This document shows, in pieces, positions 26,817 to 33,834 of a stretch of DNA of 64,000 bases. Positions within the stretch are counted from its first letter, which is position 1, and the number at the start of each line of letters is the position of its first letter. Where the stretch lies: positions 1,759,004 to 1,823,003 of the forward strand of contig NZ_FOBU01000001.1 of the NCBI RefSeq assembly GCF_900109915.1. Reading direction: 5' to 3'. The notes below the pieces were generated by a model, which was given only the letters and a program-made list of their open reading frames with translations, had not been told where the DNA came from and ran no database searches. The DNA comes from Luteibacter sp. UNCMF331Sha3.1. Lineage in GTDB: Bacteria > Pseudomonadota > Gammaproteobacteria > Xanthomonadales > Rhodanobacteraceae. Position numbers and translations under genes: made by a program.

Positions 26817-26973
26817 TGTGGGAGCGGCCTTGGCCGCGATGAGGGCTGCCGCGAGCCCCATCGCGCGCGAGCGCGCTCCCACAGGGTTGTGGCCGGCGAG
26901 CTTGTGTGGGAGCGGCCTTGGCCGCGATGGGTGCCTGCCGCGAGCCCCATCGCGGCCAAGGCCGCGCCCGCAC
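26817..26973. repeat. Two tandem REP-like elements (family B)
   Basis: Copies at 26817-26883 and 26905-26973 each start TGTGGGAGCGGCC, run through TTGGCCGCGATG, a GCCGCGAGCCCCATCGCG centre, and return with the complementary arm. They differ from family A and resemble REP sequences common in Pseudomonas and relatives. They fill the gap between the convergent EamA and nagR genes. Confidence 0.85.
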
Positions 26974-26996
26974 GCGAGCAATCTCCCGGCCGCGCC

Positions 26997-28022
26997 TCAG
27001 AGCCTTCGCGGCGCCGTCGATCCGCGTACCACCAGATCGGGGCTGAACCCTTCGTTGTCGATCACGTGATCGTCCGCGCGTTCGATCTCCGCGATGAGTC
27101 GCTGCGTCGCATGGCGTCCGATCTCCTCGGTGTTCTGTCGCGCGGTGGTCAGCGCGGGCCACGACTGCTTGGAGAACGGGCTGTCTTCGAAGCCGGCGAT
27201 GGAGAGCTCCCACGGTACGTCGACCCCGCCGGAACGCGCGGCCGCGAGCACGCCCGCCGCGATCTCGTCGTTGGAGCCGAAGATCGCGGTCGGCGGCTCC
27301 TTCAGCGCGAGGAGTTTGCGCGCGCCGCGGAAACCGTCGTCGAACGAATAATCGCCTTCGACGACGAGGCGCTTGTCGACCGCGATGCCGTACGCGCGCA
27401 GCGCGTCTTCGTAACCCTTGTAGCGTTCGGGACTGGAGCGATGCTCCTTGCCACCCCAGAGGAAGCCGATGCGTTGATGCCCGAGCTGGATCAGGTGCTC
27501 GGTGATCGCATAGGCGGCGTCGCGATCGTCGACGAACACGCAGGGCCAGCCGTCCTTCGGATCCTGTCGCGCGGAGATGATCCGCACGAACGGCACCTTC
27601 TGCTCCGTCAGCGCCGTGAGCAGCTTCGGCTGCTCGGACATCGGGGGGCAGAGCACGAGGCCCGCCAGCCGGTTGCGCCGCACCAGGTCGCCCAACTGCT
27701 CGGCGAGACGTGGCGCCGAGGCGTCGCAGGGGTGGATCTGCAGGCCGAAGCCGCGCTCCCGGCAGACCGACAGCACGCCGTTCTGCATCGCGATCACGTA
27801 GTGGGCGTTCGGGTTGTCGTAGACGAGTCCGAGCGCGTACGTGCGCTGGCTGCGCAGGCTTCGCGCTGCCTGGTCGGGCTGGTAGTCGAGCGCGTCGATG
27901 GCCCGCTGCACCCGCTCGCGGGTACGGGCGTGCACGGATGGCTCGTGGTTGATGACGCGGGAGACGGTCTTCAGCGACACGCCGGCCCGCTCGGCCACGT
28001 CCTTGATGGTAGGGCTACGCAA
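26997..28022 (-). CDS. nagR: LacI-family regulator of GlcNAc uptake (NagR)
   Basis: A 341-residue repressor with an N-terminal LacI helix-turn-helix (IKDVAERAGVSLKTVSRVIN, about 5-24), a hinge helix (DQAARSLRSQ) and a periplasmic-binding-like ligand domain (GLVLCPP, HQRIGFLWGG, AIFGSNDEIAAGVL). It lies 63 bases downstream of nagP on the same strand. In Xanthomonas a LacI regulator named NagR is encoded with nagP and represses GlcNAc genes; the position here is the same. TGACAACGTTGTCA-type palindromes in front of nagP and glk are the likely targets. Ligand inferred, not shown. Confidence 0.88.
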   Translation of the reverse strand: MRSPTIKDVAERAGVSLKTVSRVINHEPSVHARTRERVQRAIDALDYQPDQAARSLRSQRTYALGLVYDNPNAHYVIAMQNGVLSVCRERGFGLQIHPCDASAPRLAEQLGDLVRRNRLAGLVLCPPMSEQPKLLTALTEQKVPFVRIISARQDPKDGWPCVFVDDRDAAYAITEHLIQLGHQRIGFLWGGKEHRSSPERYKGYEDALRAYGIAVDKRLVVEGDYSFDDGFRGARKLLALKEPPTAIFGSNDEIAAGVLAAARSGGVDVPWELSIAGFEDSPFSKQSWPALTTARQNTEEIGRHATQRLIAEIERADDHVIDNEGFSPDLVVRGSTAPRRL

Positions 28023-28044
28023 ACTTTCGACCCCTCGATAGCAG

Positions 28045-28070
28045 AACGGCGATCCTAGCGGATCGCCGTT
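28045..28070 (-). other. Intercistronic hairpin between nagP and nagR
   Basis: A perfect 11-bp stem (AACGGCGATCC with GGATCGCCGTT) and loop TAGC, with no T run on either strand. It may be an mRNA processing or stability element that sets the nagP:nagR ratio. Confidence 0.6.
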
Positions 28071-28085
28071 GCGGCGCGAATACGC

Positions 28086-29375
28086 TTAATTCTTCAGGTG
28101 CTGCCCGATCCGGTGGCCGACCGCGCCATAGAACAGGATGTACAGGTAGCAGACCGCCATGATCACCAGGAAAACGGCCTGGAAGTCGTACACCTGCTTC
28201 AGGTGCGCGAAGATCAGCGGGACGATGGCGCCACCGGCGATGCCCATGATCAGGAACGCCGAGCCGAACTCGGTCAGGCGGCCGAGGCCCTTGATCGCGA
28301 GCGGGAAGATGGCCGGCCACATCATGGCGTTGGCGAAGCCCAGCGCCGCGACGAAGGCCACCGAGGTGTAGCCGGTGGTCACGTACGTGCCGATCGAAAA
28401 GAGCACGCCGAGGACCGCGGAGATCGCCAGGTAGGTGTGCTGCGAAATGAACCTCGGAATCAGCGCGAGACCGGCGACATAGCCGAGCAGCATCGCGAAC
28501 AGCGTGTACGAGGTGAAGTGCTTGGTGTCTTCCGGCGACATGCCGAAGCCCTGGCCGTAGGTGCCGATCGCGTCGCCCGCCATCACTTCCACGCCAACGT
28601 AGACGAACAGGCAGAGCACGCCGAGCCACAGGTGCGGGAAGCTGAAGACGCTGCCCTTGTCATGACCGATCGCGCGCTCGGAGTTGTCGTGCGATGCCCG
28701 GATCTCGGGCAGCGACGAGCGCACCACCCAGATCGCCAGCACCACCAGCAGGCCGGCCATCACCATGTACGGCAGGTGCACCTTCGCGGCGAAGGCGTTG
28801 AGCAGGGCTTCGCGCTGCGCGGGATCCGTCGCGGCGGCGATCTGCTTGTCGAAGCTGCCGATGTTGCTCATCACCACGGCGCCGAACACGAACGGCGCCA
28901 GGAAGCCGGCCGCCTTGTTGCAGATGCCCATGAACGCGATGCGCTGCGCGGCACTGTCGATGGGGCCGAGGATCGAGATGTAAGGATTGGAAGCGGTCTG
29001 CAACAGCGAGAGGCCGGCGCCGATCACGAACAGGCCCGTCAGCGCCCCGGGATAGACGCGCATGGTGACGAACTGGCCGAAGAGGACGGCGCCGATCGCC
29101 ATGACGAACAGGCCGAGGCCCATGCCCTTCTTCATGCCGGTCTTCTTGAGGATGAACGACGAGGGCAGGGCGAGGAAGAAATACGACAGGTAGAACGCGC
29201 TGGGCACGAGGAACGCGCCGACGTCGTCCAGGTCGAAGGCAAGCTTCACGAAGGTGATCAGCGGTCCGTTGAGCCACGTCACGAAGCCGAAGATGAAGAA
29301 CAGGACGCCGATGATGATCATCGGGATCAGGCTGGAGTGGCGCGTCTCGTCGACGCCAATCGCAGTGGACGACAT
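28086..29375 (-). CDS. nagP: FucP-type MFS transporter, predicted GlcNAc permease NagP
   Basis: A 429-residue, 12-helix sugar:H+ symporter of the FucP branch. The N-terminal GFVTWLNGPLITFVKLAFDL stretch and the NPYISILGP segment are typical of NagP/GluP-like permeases, which take GlcNAc or glucose across the inner membrane. The gene context (nagR downstream, glucokinase divergent, TonB receptor and hexosaminidase nearby) favours GlcNAc. Promoter: TTGACA at 29475-29470 and GATAAA at 29451-29446, with a LacI-type AACGTT core beside the -35. Confidence 0.9.
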   Translation of the reverse strand: MSSTAIGVDETRHSSLIPMIIIGVLFFIFGFVTWLNGPLITFVKLAFDLDDVGAFLVPSAFYLSYFFLALPSSFILKKTGMKKGMGLGLFVMAIGAVLFGQFVTMRVYPGALTGLFVIGAGLSLLQTASNPYISILGPIDSAAQRIAFMGICNKAAGFLAPFVFGAVVMSNIGSFDKQIAAATDPAQREALLNAFAAKVHLPYMVMAGLLVVLAIWVVRSSLPEIRASHDNSERAIGHDKGSVFSFPHLWLGVLCLFVYVGVEVMAGDAIGTYGQGFGMSPEDTKHFTSYTLFAMLLGYVAGLALIPRFISQHTYLAISAVLGVLFSIGTYVTTGYTSVAFVAALGFANAMMWPAIFPLAIKGLGRLTEFGSAFLIMGIAGGAIVPLIFAHLKQVYDFQAVFLVIMAVCYLYILFYGAVGHRIGQHLKN

Positions 29376-29445
29376 GGGTGTTTCCCCTCGTGATGGACCG
29401 GAACGACCGGGTCGGCGGCACCGCCCGATGTCCCGTGGTTGTCTC

Positions 29446-29475
29446 TTTATCGGCGCACGTGCCCAACGTTGTCAA
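29446..29475 (-). promoter_or_regulatory. nagP promoter with LacI-type operator
   Basis: Minus-strand -35 TTGACA (29475-29470) and -10 GATAAA (29451-29446), 18 bp apart. The sequence TTGACAACGTTGGG covers the -35; its left half and AACGTT core equal the full palindrome at 29677. Repressor binding here would block nagP-nagR. Confidence 0.65.
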
Positions 29476-29616
29476 TTGCCGCCGGGCCGGCCTCCGTGAC
29501 CTGTGGCATGGCCGCCGACTTTCGATGTCGCAGTGCGTCAAGCCGTTGATCCTGTTCCGATGGCGACGCGGCAACCCCCGCGTGACGGAATTGACACGAT
29601 CCAAGCGAAACGCGGC

Positions 29617-29690
29617 GAAAACGTTTCCTGTTGCACCGCGTTATGGAACGCGGCTTGTCTCGGCCATTTGTCCGGTTGACAACGTTGTCA
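29617..29690. promoter_or_regulatory. Two LacI-type palindromes upstream of glk
   Basis: GAAAACGTTTCC (29617-29628) and a perfect 14-bp palindrome TGACAACGTTGTCA (29677-29690), 60 bases apart. The second overlaps TTGACA (29676-29681), a good -35 for glk, though no good -10 follows. In Xanthomonas a TGACAACGTTGTCA-like site is recognised by NagR. The rest of the 400-base nagP/glk gap shows no gene. Confidence 0.65.
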
Positions 29691-29775
29691 TCGGGCGAAG
29701 AGACTCGGCGGCAACAAGGGGCATCGTCCACGTTTCGGGTGACGACGCAGGGCAGAAAGCAGCAAGGGGCAGGGT

Positions 29776-30801
29776 GTGGGCGAATCGGCCAAACAGCGGG
29801 ATGTCGTGCGTTCGTCGCGGCCCGGGGCGTTCATCGCCGCCGATGTCGGTGGCACGCATGCCCGTATCGGCCTCGTCCGCCGCGCGGCCGGCTCGACCGC
29901 GATCGACGTGCTGCGCTACGAGCGCTACGCCTGCGCCGAGTGGCCGAGCCTGACCGCCGTGCTCCGCGACTTCGTCGGGCACCTCGATGGCGACACCGCG
30001 ATCGAGCACTGCGCGGTCGCCAGCGCCGGCTACGTGCTGGGCGACGCCATCGTCAACGAGAACCTGCCGTGGCCCGTGTCGATCGGCGACATCCGCCAGT
30101 CGCTCGGTCTGTCGGGTCTGGCCGTCGTCAACGATTTCGAAGCGGTCGCGTACGCGTGCCAGTTCCTCCAGAGCCACGAGACCACGCCGATCATCGCGAC
30201 CGACGCCGCGCCCGTCGAGGGACCGATCCTGGTGATGGGTCCGGGTACCGGTCTGGGTTCGGCCGTGCTGCTGCCCGGCAAGCCGCATTGCACCGTGTTG
30301 CCGACCGAGGCCGGCCAGATTTCGCTCGCACCGGGTAATGCGCGCGAGGTCGCCATCCTCGCCGAACTCGGCCGCGACCGCGACTACGTATCGTACGAGA
30401 CGGCGCTCTCGGGTCCGGGTCTCGTGAATCTCTATCGCGCCATTTCCACGCTGCGCGGCACGACCGCGACGCTGTCCGAGCCCGCCGACGTCACTGGCGC
30501 TGCGCTGGGCGGCAGCGACGCCGCCGCAACCGAAGCGCTCGACGTGTTCTGCGGACTGCTCGGCAGCTTCGTGGGCGATCTCGCGATGCTCTACGGCGCG
30601 CGCGGGGGCGTGTATCTCGCCGGCGGCATCCTGCCGCAGGTACGCGAGCGCCTCGTCACCAGCAGCTTCGCCACCAGGTTCTTCAACAAGGGCGTCATGC
30701 GCGCCTTTCTCCAACAGGTACCGGTACGTCTGATGGACCACGGACAGTTGGGTGTGATCGGTGCCGCCGGTCTCTACCTGCACGGTTCGACCGCTCATTG
30801 A
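29776..30801 (+). CDS. glk: Glucokinase-family kinase, probable GlcNAc/glucose kinase
   Basis: A 341-residue Glk-family sugar kinase (not ROK). ATP-site ADVGGTHARIGLV is near residues 22-34, the sugar-binding region has ENLPWPVS and VVNDFEAVAYA, and GPGTGLGSAVL and EAGQISLAPGN follow. In Xanthomonas, proteins of this family next to nagP (NagK) phosphorylate GlcNAc, so the substrate may be GlcNAc, glucose or both. The GTG at 29776 is the best start; the Gly-rich ATP site begins 20 residues later. It is divergent from nagP, with shared LacI-type sites, and 119 bases before the receptor gene. Confidence 0.85.
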   Translation: MGESAKQRDVVRSSRPGAFIAADVGGTHARIGLVRRAAGSTAIDVLRYERYACAEWPSLTAVLRDFVGHLDGDTAIEHCAVASAGYVLGDAIVNENLPWPVSIGDIRQSLGLSGLAVVNDFEAVAYACQFLQSHETTPIIATDAAPVEGPILVMGPGTGLGSAVLLPGKPHCTVLPTEAGQISLAPGNAREVAILAELGRDRDYVSYETALSGPGLVNLYRAISTLRGTTATLSEPADVTGAALGGSDAAATEALDVFCGLLGSFVGDLAMLYGARGGVYLAGGILPQVRERLVTSSFATRFFNKGVMRAFLQQVPVRLMDHGQLGVIGAAGLYLHGSTAH

Positions 30802-30920
30802 AGAGCGGGGAAGGAACGTAAGGCCAGTTCGAAAAACCGGGTCGAAAGGCCCTTCGATAGCAACGAAGCGTGACGGTCGCGAAACCCGTCGTCGCTCTTA
30901 TCCTCTGAGGGGAGGACATC

Positions 30921-33656
30921 ATGTCGCATCGTAGAAACCTGCTCGCGGCGAGCATCATCGCCGGGTTGTGTTGCTTCACCGGAACCGTGGCCGCGCAGGA
31001 CGCGTCCACCGCCACGACGAAGACCCAGACGGCTCAGCAAAAGGCCGAAGCCGCCAAGGCGGCCGAGCTCGAAGGCATCACCGTCACCGGTATCCGCGCG
31101 AGCCTCGAGAAGTCGCTCGACACCAAGCGCAACGCCGACGCCATCGTCGAGGCCGTCACGGCCGAGGACATCGGCAAGTTCCCGAACACCAACGTCGCGG
31201 AAGCGATGACCCAGGTGCCGGGCGTCACCATCGACCGCGCCTTCGGCCAGGGCGACCGCGTGTCGATCGACGGCACGGACCCCAGCCTCAACCTCACGTT
31301 CCTCAACGGCCAGCCGATCTCGCAGACGCCGTGGCAGTACGGCGCGCAGCCGAACCGTGGCTTCGACTTCACGATGCTCGCACCGGAAATCGTCGGTCGC
31401 CTCGAAGTCTACAAGTCGCCCGAAGCGCGCCTGCCGGAAGGCAGCCTCGGCGGCACGATCCTGCTGCACACGCTGAAGCCGCTCGACCTGCCGGCCAACA
31501 CCATCCGTGGTTCGTTCGGCCTCAACTACAACGATCAGGCGACGGCGGGCACGCGCCCGACCGGCTCGGCACTGTATAGCTGGAAGGACGCGAACAACAT
31601 CTTCGGCATGATCGCCTCGATCCAGCACTTCGAGGAAAAGATCGACCGCCAGGGCTTCGAGATCTTCAGCTACAGCCCCGTCTCCAAGTGGGCACCCAGC
31701 CCGGCCGTCGCCGCCGGCATCGCCAACGGTTCGCTCGACCCGAACGCGATGGTGCCGGACGAAGTGAACTCGGCGTGGTTCCAGCAGAAGCGCAAGCGCG
31801 ACACCGCGACGCTCGGATTCCAGATCCACCCGACGAGCAACTGGGACATCGACATCAACAACCTGTTCGTCCGCGAGAACTTCGACAACTGGAACCAGTC
31901 GCTCTATCCGTTCACCGGCGCCACGCCGGGCAACGTGACGAGCTTCATCCAGGGTCCGAACGGCGTCGTGACCGGCGGCCATGTCTGCGGCAACGACTCC
32001 CCGAACTGCCCGGCCATCGCCCAGGGCACCTTCGACAGCAACATCCGCAAATCCGTGGTGCGTACGTCGGCGTTCGACCTGAAGTCGGAATACCGCGGCG
32101 AAGGCTGGAAGCTCGGCGGCGCCGCCGGGTATAGCAAGGCCCGCAACGACAATATCTCGCAGGCCGTCATGGAGCCCGTCTACGCGGGTGGCTACACCTG
32201 GGATATCCGTCGCGGTTTCAACTTCGACAACCCGGCCGCCGCACGCGATCCCGCGAACTGGCACATGGGCGACGTGGACGGTCTGGGCGGCTGGCCGGGC
32301 AACTACGGCGACTACTCGGCGAGCTCGCGCGACACCTACGGCCAGCTCGACTTCTCGAAGTACTTCGATTCGTTCTTCAACGAGATCGCCGTCGGTTACC
32401 GCTGGAACCGCCACGAAGAAGGCATGCAGGCGCATGTCTACGGCGGCAACGCTCCCACCAATCTCGCCGAACTCGGCACGAGCGGTTACACCGATACGCT
32501 CGACGCCTTCGGCGGCGCGCTCGACGGTTCGTCGAGCCACATCATGCCGGACCGCAACGCGCAGTACGCATGGGTGCGCAACACCAATCAGGGCAACGAG
32601 GATCCGGGCACTTACCTCAACGGCACGTACAAGCTGGTCGAAAAGACCAATGCCGCCTACGTGCAGGGTAACTTCGCCGGCGGCGGCTTCCACGGCAACA
32701 TCGGCATCCGCTACGTCGACACGAAGACGGACGGTACCGGCTTCAACTACAGCGGCGCCCCGGTGCTGCCGGCCCCGGCCGGTTCGTGGCAGACGTCGTC
32801 GCGCACGACGAAGAACTGGCTGCCCAGCTTCAACGTCGCGTACGACCTGATGGACGACGTGGTGCTGCGCGCGGCCGCGGCGAAGGTGATCGCCCGTCCT
32901 CCGTACAACATGCAGGTGAACAACCTGTTCCTCAACGACTCGGTGCTCACCGGCTCGGGTGGCAACCCGAACCTGAAGAACTACAAGTCGAAGAACTACT
33001 CGCTTTCCGCCGAGTGGTACTTCGCGCCGCAGTCGTACCTGGCGCTCACCGGCTTCTACAAGCAGATCGACAACTACACCGTCGTCGACTCGGCCAACGA
33101 GAGGCAGTTCAACTCGGGTCTCGTCAACGACCCTGCGACGTTCGCGCGCCAGGTCGCGCAGGGCCTCTGCACGCCGGACGGCTTCTGCACGTACTCCATC
33201 AGCCGCCCGCGCAATACCGGGTCGGGCAAGGTGCGCGGCGGCAGCATCAGCTACCAGCAGGCGTTCTGGGATACGGGTTTCGGCGTCACGGCGAACTACA
33301 CGTACGCCAAGGGCACCCTCGATTCCGGCGGTGCGCTGCCGTACAACTCGAAGAATTCGTACTCGGTCAGCCCGTACTACGAGATGGGCCCGTTCAGTGC
33401 CCGCATCACGTACAACTGGCGCAGCAAGTACCTCGCCGGCGGTTACATCGCCGGTGCGCCGCCGGCCACCACGGCCGACTACGGCGACCTGGGTGCGACG
33501 CTCGGCTGGAAGCTCAACAAGCAGATCTCGTTCACGCTCTCTGGCATGAACCTGACCAACGAGAAATACGAACAGTATCTCGGCGTCACCTCGATGCCGG
33601 CCTCAAGATACACCACGGGTCGCCGCTACATGGGCTCCGTGCACTTCGATCTCTGA
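30921..33656 (+). CDS. TonB-dependent receptor, predicted chito-oligosaccharide/GlcNAc uptake
   Basis: A 911-residue outer-membrane receptor of the Xanthomonas-Caulobacter group. Signal peptide to about residue 25 (GTVAAQD), an Ala/Lys/Gln-rich linker, a TonB box-like ITVTGIR, the group signature SLEKSLDTKRNADAIVE ... AEDIGKFPNTNVAEAM, a plug, and a barrel with Phe near the terminus (VHFDL). Such receptors serve carbohydrate utilisation loci. Between glk and the GH20 hexosaminidase it most likely imports chito-oligosaccharides or GlcNAc-containing glycans. A strong Shine-Dalgarno (GGGGAGGACATC) precedes the ATG. An intrinsic terminator follows. Confidence 0.88.
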   Translation: MSHRRNLLAASIIAGLCCFTGTVAAQDASTATTKTQTAQQKAEAAKAAELEGITVTGIRASLEKSLDTKRNADAIVEAVTAEDIGKFPNTNVAEAMTQVPGVTIDRAFGQGDRVSIDGTDPSLNLTFLNGQPISQTPWQYGAQPNRGFDFTMLAPEIVGRLEVYKSPEARLPEGSLGGTILLHTLKPLDLPANTIRGSFGLNYNDQATAGTRPTGSALYSWKDANNIFGMIASIQHFEEKIDRQGFEIFSYSPVSKWAPSPAVAAGIANGSLDPNAMVPDEVNSAWFQQKRKRDTATLGFQIHPTSNWDIDINNLFVRENFDNWNQSLYPFTGATPGNVTSFIQGPNGVVTGGHVCGNDSPNCPAIAQGTFDSNIRKSVVRTSAFDLKSEYRGEGWKLGGAAGYSKARNDNISQAVMEPVYAGGYTWDIRRGFNFDNPAAARDPANWHMGDVDGLGGWPGNYGDYSASSRDTYGQLDFSKYFDSFFNEIAVGYRWNRHEEGMQAHVYGGNAPTNLAELGTSGYTDTLDAFGGALDGSSSHIMPDRNAQYAWVRNTNQGNEDPGTYLNGTYKLVEKTNAAYVQGNFAGGGFHGNIGIRYVDTKTDGTGFNYSGAPVLPAPAGSWQTSSRTTKNWLPSFNVAYDLMDDVVLRAAAAKVIARPPYNMQVNNLFLNDSVLTGSGGNPNLKNYKSKNYSLSAEWYFAPQSYLALTGFYKQIDNYTVVDSANERQFNSGLVNDPATFARQVAQGLCTPDGFCTYSISRPRNTGSGKVRGGSISYQQAFWDTGFGVTANYTYAKGTLDSGGALPYNSKNSYSVSPYYEMGPFSARITYNWRSKYLAGGYIAGAPPATTADYGDLGATLGWKLNKQISFTLSGMNLTNEKYEQYLGVTSMPASRYTTGRRYMGSVHFDL

Positions 33657-33719
33657 TAACGCGCGATGGACTCGCGGCCACGGACGGCCGCCAACGCATA
33701 CCTCGATGCTTCATTCCCC

Positions 33720-33757
33720 TCGGGCCCGACGCCTCTTCATCGGGCCCGTTTTTTTTA
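33720..33757 (+). terminator. Intrinsic terminator after the receptor gene
   Basis: A 9-bp stem (33721-33729 CGGGCCCGA with 33740-33748 TCGGGCCCG) followed by eight T (33749-33756). It ends the glk-receptor transcript before the hexosaminidase gene. Confidence 0.92.
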
Positions 33758-33834
33758 CTCCCACCGACGATACCTAGTCGCGATGCGGTTTCCACGCCAC
33801 AATCGAACGACTTCACGAGATAAGGGAACCCTCG

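Noticed and set aside
26817-26973. CRISPR-like array
   Set aside because: Only two copies of a palindromic REP-like element without unique spacers of even size, and no cas genes.
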